9,817 nucleotides of DNA, taken from the NCBI GenBank assembly GCA_946616385.1, contig CAMOIZ010000036.1, positions 1 through 9,817 of the forward strand, read 5' to 3'. Below the pieces are notes generated by a model, which saw only the letters and a list, made by a program, of their open reading frames with translations, ran no database searches and was not told the DNA's origin. Source of the stretch: an uncultured Bacteroidales bacterium. GTDB taxonomy: Bacteria > Bacteroidota > Bacteroidia > Bacteroidales > UBA932. The position numbers and the translations under genes were made by a program. This document shows positions 1 to 7,021 of the stretch, one piece after another. The number at the start of each line of letters is the position of its first letter. Position 1 is the first letter of the stretch.

Positions 1-1557
1 CTGAAGGCCCAGCAGAAGCTCATCGAGAGCGTTATCCGCGAAGAGGAACTCGCCTTCCTGCGCACCCTCGACCGCGGCATCAAGCTCCTGGACGACTACA
101 TGGCCAAGAATGCTGCCAGCAAGGTGATTCCCGGAGTGGACGCCTTCGTGCTCTACGACACCTTCGGATTCCCCATCGACCTCACCGAACTGATCGCCGG
201 CGAGAAGGGCTACAAGGTGGACCTGGAAGGCTTCCAGGTGGAGCTCGGCAAGCAGAAGGAACGCGCCCGCAACGCTACCGCCAACGAATTCGGCGACTGG
301 ACCGTCTACAATGAGGGCGAGGACGTGGAATTCACCGGCTACGACACCGTAGAGCAGGCCGGCGCCAAGCTCCTCAAGAGCCGCAAGGTGGTGCAGAAGA
401 ACAAGGAGATGCTCCAGCTCGTATTCGACCGCACTCCGTTCTACGGAGAGATGGGCGGCGAGGTAGGTGATACCGGCGTCGCAGTCAGCGCCGACGGCGA
501 GCAGATAAAGATACTCAATACGGTCAAGGAGAACAACCTTACCATTCACATCGCCGACAGGATCCCTGCCGACTGCAACGGCGTGTTCACCCTGAAGGTG
601 GATGCCGTACGCAGGCAGAAGATCGCGAACAACCACAGCTGCACCCACCTGCTGGACCAGGCCCTGCGCGAGATCGTAGGCACCCACGTCGAGCAGAAGG
701 GATCCTACGTGTGCGACAAGTACTTCCGCTTCGACTTCTCTCACTTCGAGAAGCTTTCCGACGAGCAGATCCATGCGGTTGAGGCACGCGTCAACGAAAT
801 GATACGCAGCAACTTCCCCCTCGTGGAGAACCGCGAGGCCACCATGGAAGAAGCGAATGAGATGGGCGCCATCGCCCTCTTCGGCGAGAAGTACGGCGAC
901 CGCGTGCGCGTGGTGAAGTTCGGACCCAGCGTCGAGCTCTGCGGCGGATGCCACACCTCCCGCACCGGCAACATCGGTTTCTTCAAGATCACCGGCGAAT
1001 CCGCAATCGCTGCCGGCGTGCGCCGCATCGAGGCCGTCACCGGCGAGGATGCCGAACTGCTCGTGAACGGGGTGCAGGAGCTCGTGAAGACCGCACGTGC
1101 GATGTTCAATAACGCTCCCGGGCTCACCGAAGCCATCCACAAGCTGATCGAGGAGAACGAAAACTACAAGAAGCAGATCGCCGAAGTTGCAAAGGAAAAG
1201 ACCATGCAGCTGAAGAAGGCCCTTCTCGAACATGCAGTCGAGATCAACGGCCACAAGGTGATCAAGATAAATGAATCCCGCGACCTCGTAATGCTCCGCG
1301 ATGCGGCCACCATGCTGCAGAAGGAGGCGGAGAACCTCGTGATCGCCGCCGCGTTCGAAAGCGCCGGGAAGCCCCAGCTCCTGCTGATGTACAGCCAGGA
1401 TCTGGTGAAGGCCGGCAAGAATGCGGGAGCCGACATCCGCGATGCAGCCAAGTGCATCCAGGGCGGAGGCGGCGGCCAGCCCGGTCTCGCAACCGCGGGC
1501 GGCAAGGATATTGCAGGTCTGGGAGCGGCACTCGACATTTTGGTTTCTAAGATTTGA
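1..1557 (+). CDS. alaS: Alanyl-tRNA synthetase, 3' part (5' end outside window)
   Basis: AlaRS charges tRNA-Ala with alanine in the cytosol and hydrolyses mischarged Ser/Gly-tRNA. The reading frame is open from base 1, so 518 residues are visible. Bacterial AlaRS is about 870 residues, so roughly 350 N-terminal residues, including most of the aminoacylation core, lie upstream. The first visible part (EEELAFLRTLDRGIKLLD, then LYDTFGFPIDLT) is the tRNA-recognition region after the core. The editing domain follows with its zinc motifs: HSCTH at window residues 212-216 and CGGCH at 314-318. The C-Ala domain ends the protein, with a five-glycine run at about 488-492 followed by QPGLATAGG. The motif order and length fit the family throughout, with no frameshift. 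The ATG at base 100 is an internal Met, not the start. The stop codon overlaps the TTG start of the next gene by four bases (TTGA), suggesting translational coupling. The protein is an ordinary AlaRS apart from cysteine at the fourth position of CGGCH, where threonine is common. Confidence 0.97.
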   Translation: MKAQQKLIESVIREEELAFLRTLDRGIKLLDDYMAKNAASKVIPGVDAFVLYDTFGFPIDLTELIAGEKGYKVDLEGFQVELGKQKERARNATANEFGDWTVYNEGEDVEFTGYDTVEQAGAKLLKSRKVVQKNKEMLQLVFDRTPFYGEMGGEVGDTGVAVSADGEQIKILNTVKENNLTIHIADRIPADCNGVFTLKVDAVRRQKIANNHSCTHLLDQALREIVGTHVEQKGSYVCDKYFRFDFSHFEKLSDEQIHAVEARVNEMIRSNFPLVENREATMEEANEMGAIALFGEKYGDRVRVVKFGPSVELCGGCHTSRTGNIGFFKITGESAIAAGVRRIEAVTGEDAELLVNGVQELVKTARAMFNNAPGLTEAIHKLIEENENYKKQIAEVAKEKTMQLKKALLEHAVEINGHKVIKINESRDLVMLRDAATMLQKEAENLVIAAAFESAGKPQLLLMYSQDLVKAGKNAGADIRDAAKCIQGGGGGQPGLATAGGKDIAGLGAALDILVSKI

Positions 1558-3995
1558 AAAAACTCGACAAATTCATACTGAAGGCTTTCATAGGACCGTT
1601 CGTAGCGATCCTCGTCCTCGTGATATTCATCCTGATGATGCAGTTCCTCTGGGTGTATATCGACGAACTCGTGGGCAAAGGCCTCGGTTTGAAGGTGATT
1701 CTCGAGTTCATGGCCCTGGGCGGATGCACCATCCTGCCCCTGGCCCTTCCTCTGGCCACCCTGCTGAGCTCCATGATGGTGCTCGGGCAGATGGGCGACC
1801 ACAACGAGCTGATGGCGGTGAAGAGTTCGGGCGTGTCGCTCGCGAGGGTGATGCTCCCGCTTGCCATCGCCTCGGCGGTGATCAGTATCGGCGCTTTCTA
1901 CGTGGGCAACAACCTCGTGCCGGTAGCCTGGAACGAGATTTACACCCTGCGCGACGACATCAGCCACACGAAGAACGAAATCAAGATTCCGGCAGGAACC
2001 TTCTATGACGGCATCGAGGGCTATGTGCTGCGCACCGAGAGCCAGGACGACAACGGCATGATGCACGGGGTGATGGTCTACGATCATACCTCCGGAAAGG
2101 GCAACACGTCGCTGTCGCTGGCGGATTCCGCCATGATGAAGATGAGCAAGAACAAGGACTACCTCACCTTCACCCTCTACAACGGAACCAATTACCAGGA
2201 GACCAACACCCGGAAGATGAGGGATACCACGCTCGAACTCCAGCACATCGACTTCGAGCGGCAGGAACTCATCATCCCGCTGAAGAACTACAGTTTCCAG
2301 AAATCGGATTCCAGCCGTTTCGGCGACCAGGCCAAGGCCATGCGCCTGAGCCAGTTGTCGGTGCAGAAGGACTCCCTGGAGCGCCTGGCCAAGATAGCCC
2401 TCGACAACCGCTATACCCAGCTGACTCAGTACGGGCAGTTTACCCAGCGCGACCAGCTCGATACTTCCAAGCTCGCCTCCCGCGAGCATATCACCTCCTA
2501 TTATTCCAACCCGGATTATCTGAAGTGGAAAAACGTCAGCAAGAAGCAGCGCGCCTACGAGAAGGCCGCGGACAATGCCGATCGCATGCGCACGTCCATA
2601 ATGGCTTATACGTCTGAGGTTTACGAGTACTACTTCTATCTGAGACGCACCAACATCGAGCTCTACAAGAAGTTCGCCCAGGCGCTTGCGTGCCTGCTGC
2701 TCTTCTTCATCGGAGCACCTCTTGGGGCGTTTGTCCGCAAGGGAAATCTCGGCGTGAGCGCGATCATCTCGGTGTTGTTCTTCGTGCTCTACTGGGTGGT
2801 GGACATTACCGGCACCAAACTCGCGCGCGACGGTGCCGTGGCAGCCATGCTGGGGGCCTTCATTTCGGCCGTGGTGCTGGCGCCGATAGGGGCTTATCTC
2901 ACTTCGCGCGCAATCAAGGATGCAACATTATTCAGTAACGACAGTCTTTTGAATCATTGGCGTAAACTCAAGAGCCGTGTGGCCGGATTCTTCCGTCCCA
3001 CACGCATAGTGTTCATGGGCACACCCGAATTCGCAGTGGCGTCTCTCGACGCCCTCGTGAAGGCGAACTACAAGGTGGTCGGGGTAGTGACCGTGGCAGA
3101 CAAGCCCAGCGGCCGCGGGCTCGAAGTGCATGAAAGTGCGGTCAAGAAATATGCGGTGGAGCATGGGATTCCCGTGCTGCAGCCGCTCAAACTCAAGGAT
3201 CCCGAGTTCCTGGCGCAGCTCGCTGCGTGGAAGGCGGACCTTTTCGTGGTGGTGGCGTTCCGCATGCTGCCGGAAGAGGTCTGGACCATGCCTCGTCTCG
3301 GTACATTCAACCTCCACGCCGCTCTGCTGCCACAGTACCGCGGTGCCGCTCCTATCAACTGGGCGGTTATCAACGGTGAGCGCATCACCGGCGTGACCAC
3401 TTTCATGATCGACAAGAACATCGACACCGGCGGCATCATCCTGCGCCATGAGGTCCGTGTGAATCCTGATGATACCGCGGGTGATGTGCATGATCGTCTG
3501 ATGGAGGTCGGCGCGAAGCTGGTGGTCGAGACTACGGAAGGTCTTATCACCCACAACGTGGAGACCCGTGTGCAGCGTTCGTTCATCCAGGGTTCGGAGG
3601 TGCTGAAGGCGGCGCCGAAGCTCACGAAGGAGAATACGCGTATCGACTGGAGCCGCACTGCGGAGGAGATCCGCAATCTCGTGCGTGGTTTGAATCCTTA
3701 TCCCACCGCGTGGACTACGCTGGTGCGCGACGGCAAGGCGACGGATGTCAAGGTTTTTGCTGTATCCGCCTTCGGGCAGGAAGCGGCCTTCTCCGCTGAA
3801 AACGCTACGAAGTCCGATCCTGCCGCTTCGGCGGTAGCCGCGGGAACGGTACGGACCGACGGCGGCAGATTGCTGGTGCGCGTCGCTGATTCCTGGGTGG
3901 AAATCAAGGAATTGCAGCTGGCGGGTAAGAAACGCATGGCGGCAGATGCCTTCCTTCGCGGTTTCCGCGAAATAGAATCTTACAAGTTCGTGTAG
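1554..3995 (+). CDS. fmt: LptF/LptG-family permease fused to methionyl-tRNA formyltransferase
   Basis: One uninterrupted 813-residue ORF encodes two proteins. Residues 1-~475 are a YjgP/YjgQ (LptF/LptG) permease, the inner-membrane part of the lipopolysaccharide export ABC machine. Helices are predicted at ~12-30, 45-75 and 96-118, then a large periplasmic region (~120-370), then helices at ~374-395, 397-420 and 425-450. The periplasmic part has a charged insertion (~250-365) that makes it longer than E. coli LptF (366 aa). Residues ~482-813 are Fmt, which formylates Met-tRNAi. Visible signatures are RIVFMGTPEFAV (484-495), the KPSGRG loop, NLHAALLPQYRGAAPIN with catalytic N586 and H588, and D624 in NIDTGG. 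The N-to-D spacing of 38 equals E. coli N106/D144. The C-terminal domain ends with LQLAGKKRM and FLRGFRE, with a short Ala/Ser-rich insertion near 741-763. The TTG start overlaps the alaS stop. The MKKLDKFILKAFIGPF beginning fits the permease family and the next in-frame Met is inside helix 1. LptF versus LptG cannot be decided. The fusion is read directly, but a base error removing a stop cannot be excluded. Confidence 0.93.
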   Translation: MKKLDKFILKAFIGPFVAILVLVIFILMMQFLWVYIDELVGKGLGLKVILEFMALGGCTILPLALPLATLLSSMMVLGQMGDHNELMAVKSSGVSLARVMLPLAIASAVISIGAFYVGNNLVPVAWNEIYTLRDDISHTKNEIKIPAGTFYDGIEGYVLRTESQDDNGMMHGVMVYDHTSGKGNTSLSLADSAMMKMSKNKDYLTFTLYNGTNYQETNTRKMRDTTLELQHIDFERQELIIPLKNYSFQKSDSSRFGDQAKAMRLSQLSVQKDSLERLAKIALDNRYTQLTQYGQFTQRDQLDTSKLASREHITSYYSNPDYLKWKNVSKKQRAYEKAADNADRMRTSIMAYTSEVYEYYFYLRRTNIELYKKFAQALACLLLFFIGAPLGAFVRKGNLGVSAIISVLFFVLYWVVDITGTKLARDGAVAAMLGAFISAVVLAPIGAYLTSRAIKDATLFSNDSLLNHWRKLKSRVAGFFRPTRIVFMGTPEFAVASLDALVKANYKVVGVVTVADKPSGRGLEVHESAVKKYAVEHGIPVLQPLKLKDPEFLAQLAAWKADLFVVVAFRMLPEEVWTMPRLGTFNLHAALLPQYRGAAPINWAVINGERITGVTTFMIDKNIDTGGIILRHEVRVNPDDTAGDVHDRLMEVGAKLVVETTEGLITHNVETRVQRSFIQGSEVLKAAPKLTKENTRIDWSRTAEEIRNLVRGLNPYPTAWTTLVRDGKATDVKVFAVSAFGQEAAFSAENATKSDPAASAVAAGTVRTDGGRLLVRVADSWVEIKELQLAGKKRMAADAFLRGFREIESYKFV
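2921..2981 (+). other. Permease-Fmt junction with possible internal Fmt start
   Basis: This is the boundary between the last permease helix region and the first Fmt beta strand. Bases 2921-2970 are about 36% GC by my count, in a roughly 60% GC gene, and resemble the AT-rich dips at true gene starts in this window (about 32% at 1541-1590 and 24% at 9681-9730). In-frame candidate starts are TTG at 2949 (Fmt of 348 aa) and GTG at 2979 (Fmt of 338 aa). Both lie upstream of the RIVFMGTPEF strand that Fmt needs. No Shine-Dalgarno sequence is seen, but Bacteroidota often lack one. Whether translation restarts here is inference. Confidence 0.3.
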
Positions 3996-4964
3996 ATGTC
4001 GAGGTATGTATTCAATCCGATCACGCTGCAGTACGAGGTCCGCGAGGAACCCCGTTACACGCGTTATGTGCGGACGGCGGCCGTGGTGCTGGTGTCGGTA
4101 GGATTGTGCATACTGTATTTCTGGCTGTATACTTCCGTGCTGGGATGGGACCTCCCGAAAACGGCACGCCTGAAGAAAGAAAACGCCCGCTGGCAGTCGA
4201 GGATCGCCCTCGCGGAGCGCCAGCTCGACATCGCCGAGGAAACCCTAGAGGGAATCGAGGACCGCGACGACTTCGTATACAGGTCGATCTTCGGCCTGAA
4301 CGTGATTCCGGAAGAAGTCAAGCGGAGCGTGTCGGATCCCGATGCCGACCCGCTGGTCGTCCGGATGAACGCCCTCACCAAGAGGGCCTACGTGCAGACC
4401 ATGAGCCTCGACGAGGTGTACGGAATAGCGGTGAACGCAGGCGACATGATCTCGCACATCCCGGCTGTGCCGCCCATACTTCCCAAGAAGGGATCCTATC
4501 ACATGGCAAGCCCGTTCGGCTACCGCGTGGATCCGGTCTACGGAGGCACCCGCTTCCATTCCGGGCAGGACCTCGCCGCAGCCCAGGGCTATCCGGTGTA
4601 CGTGACCGGCGACGGGGTGGTGGAGAAGGTGCATTTCGGATTCACGGGCTACGGCTATGAAGTGCTGGTGGATCACGGTTTCGGATACAAGACCCGCTAC
4701 GCCCACCTCAGCAGGATCGACGTGGCCGAAGGCATGAAGGTGCTGCGCGGCGACCAGATCGGAGCCGTGGGCAGGACCGGAAAGGCGACAGGTACGCACC
4801 TGCACTACGAGGTTCTCTACAAAGGGAACGCGGTGAATCCATACGGATACATGGATCTCGACATGACGGTCGAGGAATATATAGCGATGATCACGAGGCG
4901 CCGCGAGGAATCCGGCCCGAAGACCAAGAGCACCCTCGAACTTCTTAAAGACAGGGGACGATGA
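3996..4964 (+). CDS. Membrane-anchored M23 family metallopeptidase (first of tandem pair)
   Basis: This is a 322-residue peptidoglycan hydrolase of the LytM/M23 zinc peptidase family, expected to cut peptide cross-links or stems in the periplasm. A short cytosolic N-terminus (1-27) precedes one membrane helix at ~28-48. A probable coiled-coil follows (~56-90), then a linker rich in acidic residues. The catalytic domain lies at ~165-285. It has the canonical SPFGYR entry motif, HSGQD with zinc ligands H188 and D192, YAHLS with H237, and HLHYEV with H268 and H270, so all active-site residues are present. The basic tail after ~300 is short. The ATG directly abuts the stop of the fused permease-Fmt gene and the 3' end overlaps the next peptidase gene by four bases. 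Loss of the anchor by cleavage is possible but no signal-peptidase site is obvious. The exact substrate bond cannot be told from sequence. Confidence 0.93.
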   Translation: MSRYVFNPITLQYEVREEPRYTRYVRTAAVVLVSVGLCILYFWLYTSVLGWDLPKTARLKKENARWQSRIALAERQLDIAEETLEGIEDRDDFVYRSIFGLNVIPEEVKRSVSDPDADPLVVRMNALTKRAYVQTMSLDEVYGIAVNAGDMISHIPAVPPILPKKGSYHMASPFGYRVDPVYGGTRFHSGQDLAAAQGYPVYVTGDGVVEKVHFGFTGYGYEVLVDHGFGYKTRYAHLSRIDVAEGMKVLRGDQIGAVGRTGKATGTHLHYEVLYKGNAVNPYGYMDLDMTVEEYIAMITRRREESGPKTKSTLELLKDRGR

Positions 4965-5914
4965 GCAAGAAGACCTACATATTCGATGCTGCGGCGGTCA
5001 CCGTGCGCAAGGTCACCAAGTCGGTGTGGACCATACTGTGGTCTGTGCTGAGGGTGTTTCTGGTGTCGCTGTCGCTGTTCATCGTGCTGTATCTGATAAT
5101 CTCCCTCGTAATCAGCACCGACACCGAGAAGCGCCTGCGCCGCGAGAACAGGGCTTACGAAAAGGAATTCGCAAGCATCCCCGAAAAGCAGGCCCTGCTT
5201 GCAGAGGCTATCGACATCATAGAATGGAAAGATGCCCAGGTGTATGAGGAGGTCTTCCATACGAAGGCCCCGGCGCTGGATCCGGTGGGCTCGCTGGAGT
5301 TCCTTTTCGGCGCGGATACCATCCCCGACACCAAGATCGTGACCTACACCACCAAGAAGGCGGACGCCCTGCTGGAAACGGCCTCGGAGGTGAATGCGGC
5401 ATTCGAGAAGATATACCGCACCCTCGGCGACAGGGGATTCCAGATGCCTCCGATGAGCATCCCCGTGAAGGATGTTTCGTATCCGCAGATAGGCGCCTCC
5501 ACAGGCACTCACTTCAATCCCTTCTACAAGACGGACGTGACCCACCGCGGGCTGGACATCATAGTGCCTCAGGGATCAGCCGTGTATGCACCCGCCGACG
5601 GGGTGGTGACCGAAGTCGTGCACAGCTCGAAGGGCGACGGTAACGTGCTGGAACTCAAGCACTCCGGAGGATATTCCACCCGCTACCTGCACCTCGGCGA
5701 AATCGTCGTGAGCAAGGGGCAGAGTGTGCGCAGGGGCAGGAAGATTGCCACCGTGGGGATGTCGGGAAACGCCTACGCCCCGCATCTGCACTATGAGGTG
5801 CTCAGCAACGGCAACTACCGCGATCCCGTGAACTTCCTGTTCGGGGAGGTGGCGCCGAAGGACTATCCCAACTTCCTGTTCATGTCGATAAATACCAGTC
5901 AATCAATGGATTAA
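4961..5914 (+). CDS. Membrane-anchored M23 family metallopeptidase (second of tandem pair)
   Basis: This 317-residue protein is a full-length paralogue of the preceding gene. It has a basic cytosolic N-terminus (1-27), one membrane helix at ~28-52 and a charged coiled-coil stretch starting TEKRLRRENRAYEKEF. It also has the same IEWKDAQVYEEVF block that corresponds to IEDRDDFVYRSIF in its neighbour. The LytM/M23 domain keeps the zinc and catalytic residues: H195 and D199 in HRGLD, H244 in YLHLG, and H275 and H277 in HLHYEV. It should therefore be active in the periplasm. It differs at the entry to the active site: where the first paralogue has SPFGYR, this one reads STGTHFNPF, so substrate preference may differ. 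The ATG overlaps the upstream stop (ATGA), implying translational coupling and matched synthesis. An ordinary M23 endopeptidase role in cell-wall remodelling is the safest reading. Confidence 0.92.
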   Translation: MSKKTYIFDAAAVTVRKVTKSVWTILWSVLRVFLVSLSLFIVLYLIISLVISTDTEKRLRRENRAYEKEFASIPEKQALLAEAIDIIEWKDAQVYEEVFHTKAPALDPVGSLEFLFGADTIPDTKIVTYTTKKADALLETASEVNAAFEKIYRTLGDRGFQMPPMSIPVKDVSYPQIGASTGTHFNPFYKTDVTHRGLDIIVPQGSAVYAPADGVVTEVVHSSKGDGNVLELKHSGGYSTRYLHLGEIVVSKGQSVRRGRKIATVGMSGNAYAPHLHYEVLSNGNYRDPVNFLFGEVAPKDYPNFLFMSINTSQSMD

Positions 5915-5917
5915 TAT

Positions 5918-6235
5918 ATGAGCAAACTATTCTACACCATTGGAGAAACGGCCGCGGTTCTCTCGGAGAACGTCTCCCTCGTGCGATACTGGTCGGAGTA
6001 CTTCGCCAAGTTCCTCAAGACGTCCCGCACCACCCGCGGCGACAGGCGCTATACTCCCGAAGATATAGAAACTCTTAAGCAGATCCACTTCCTCGTGAAG
6101 GAGCAGGGGCTCACCCTCGACGGGGCGGCCAGGCAGCTCACGGCCGACAAGGCTCCTGTGGAAGGGCGCGTGAAGGCGCTCGAAAGCCTTAAAAGCATAC
6201 GGGCGCAGCTCGTAGAAATCAAGAAATCGTTATGA
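5918..6235 (+). CDS. MerR family transcriptional regulator
   Basis: This small protein of 105 residues has a MerR-type winged helix-turn-helix at ~5-75. It shows the family pattern YTIGETAAVL, a helix ending LVRYWSEYF, the wing TRGDRRYTPEDIETL, then QGLTLDGAARQL. Only a short helical tail remains after ~80, with no room for the ligand- or metal-binding domain of classical MerR proteins and no cysteine metal site. It probably binds DNA as a dimer, but no effector can be inferred. The gene starts three bases after the second M23 gene, at an AT-rich start, and its stop overlaps the Nif3-like gene by four bases, so it is carried in the same transcript as the cell-wall genes. Its target is unknown; control of the local genes is possible but not shown. 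Confidence 0.9.
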   Translation: MSKLFYTIGETAAVLSENVSLVRYWSEYFAKFLKTSRTTRGDRRYTPEDIETLKQIHFLVKEQGLTLDGAARQLTADKAPVEGRVKALESLKSIRAQLVEIKKSL

Positions 6236-7014
6236 AAGCAGCAGATATAATCGCAGCGATCGAAGAGTTCGCACCCGCCTGCTATCAGGAGGAGCGCGAC
6301 AATACCGGAATCCAGGTAGGTTCCCCCGAGCAGGAAGTGCACGGGGTGCTGATAGGTTTCGACTGCACGGAGGCTCTGGTTGAGGAAGCCGTGCGCCGTG
6401 GCTGCGACATGATCATCAACCATCATCCCCTCATCTACAGGCCTGTGAGCCGCATCAGTCCCGAGGATCCCACGGGAGCCGCCATAATCGCGGCCATCCG
6501 CCACGGAATCGTGATCTATGCCACCCACACCGCCATCGACAAGGTTACCGGCGGAGTCAGCTGGGCGACCGCGCGCAAACTCGGCCTGCAGAACATCCGC
6601 ACCCTCTCTCCCGAGTACGGCGAAGGAGTGGGATTCGGCGCGGTGGGAGAACTCCCCGAGGCCCTTCTCGCGGCCGAAGCCGTGGAACTTGTGAAGTCCC
6701 GTCTGGGTACGCCCGTGGTGCGCACTTCCGCCCTCATCCCCGGCAAGGTCAGGACCGTAGCCCTGTGCGGCGGATCCGGCACTTCGCTGATCCCCGCGGC
6801 GATGAAGGCCGGAGCGCAGATGTATATCTGCGGCGACATCACCTACCACTATTTCTTCCTCCCGGAGGGCTTCATGGTGGTGGACGCCGGGCATTTCGAG
6901 ACCGAGATCGAAATAGTGAAGGTGATAAATGACGTAATACGGAAAAAATTTCCTAACTTTGTATCCCTTGTGTCGGAAGTTGCCGGCACATCAAATCCTG
7001 TCAATTATTTGTAA
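6232..7014 (+). CDS. Nif3-like dinuclear metal center protein
   Basis: This 260-residue member of the Nif3/YbgI family forms toroidal hexamers with a two-metal site. The cellular role is unsettled; some members are annotated as GTP cyclohydrolase 1 type 2. Visible motifs in order are DNTGIQVG near the N-terminus, NHHPLIY with H64 and H65, THTAID with D103, CGGSGTS, YICGDITYH, and DAGHFETE with H221 and E225. These match the five YbgI metal ligands (two His, Asp, His, Glu) in order and spacing. The length is close to E. coli YbgI (247) and lacks the inserted PII-like domain of longer (~365 aa) versions. The ATG overlaps the MerR stop. The last ~65 bases carry a candidate promoter for the next gene. 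THTAID replaces the more usual THTNLD, with the metal-binding Asp kept. Confidence 0.93.
   Translation: MKAADIIAAIEEFAPACYQEERDNTGIQVGSPEQEVHGVLIGFDCTEALVEEAVRRGCDMIINHHPLIYRPVSRISPEDPTGAAIIAAIRHGIVIYATHTAIDKVTGGVSWATARKLGLQNIRTLSPEYGEGVGFGAVGELPEALLAAEAVELVKSRLGTPVVRTSALIPGKVRTVALCGGSGTSLIPAAMKAGAQMYICGDITYHYFFLPEGFMVVDAGHFETEIEIVKVINDVIRKKFPNFVSLVSEVAGTSNPVNYL
6954..6961 (+). promoter_or_regulatory. Candidate Bacteroidota -7 promoter element
   Basis: TAACTTTG matches the Bacteroidota housekeeping -7 consensus TAnnTTTG. It lies in an AT-rich patch within the end of the Nif3-like gene, about 60 bases before the ATG of the zinc-ribbon gene, which would give a leader of roughly 50 bases. I see no matching -33 TTG at the usual 19-21 base spacing, so the promoter is incomplete. 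A short inverted repeat (GGAAA-AAA-TTTCC, 6941-6953) lies just upstream and could be a regulator site or chance. Confidence 0.35.
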
Positions 7015-7021
7015 TTACAAT

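Noticed and set aside
1164..2489. A 441-codon open frame on the - strand opposite alaS and the permease
   Set aside because: It is a by-product of GC-rich codon bias. It runs antisense across two genes with strong protein homology, its translation has low-complexity His/Glu/Gln runs, and it matches no family I recognise.
3430..3730. Codon-use shift in the Fmt half (six CGT to four CGC by my count, while alaS uses CGC almost alone)
   Set aside because: The 3' half of dnaB also uses CGT often, so this is within local variation and is not good evidence of horizontal transfer.
6959..7021. TTG start extending the zinc-ribbon protein by 21 residues
   Set aside because: The extension overlaps the Nif3 gene and the candidate promoter and reads unlike the family. 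The ATG at 7022 gives a natural N-terminus.
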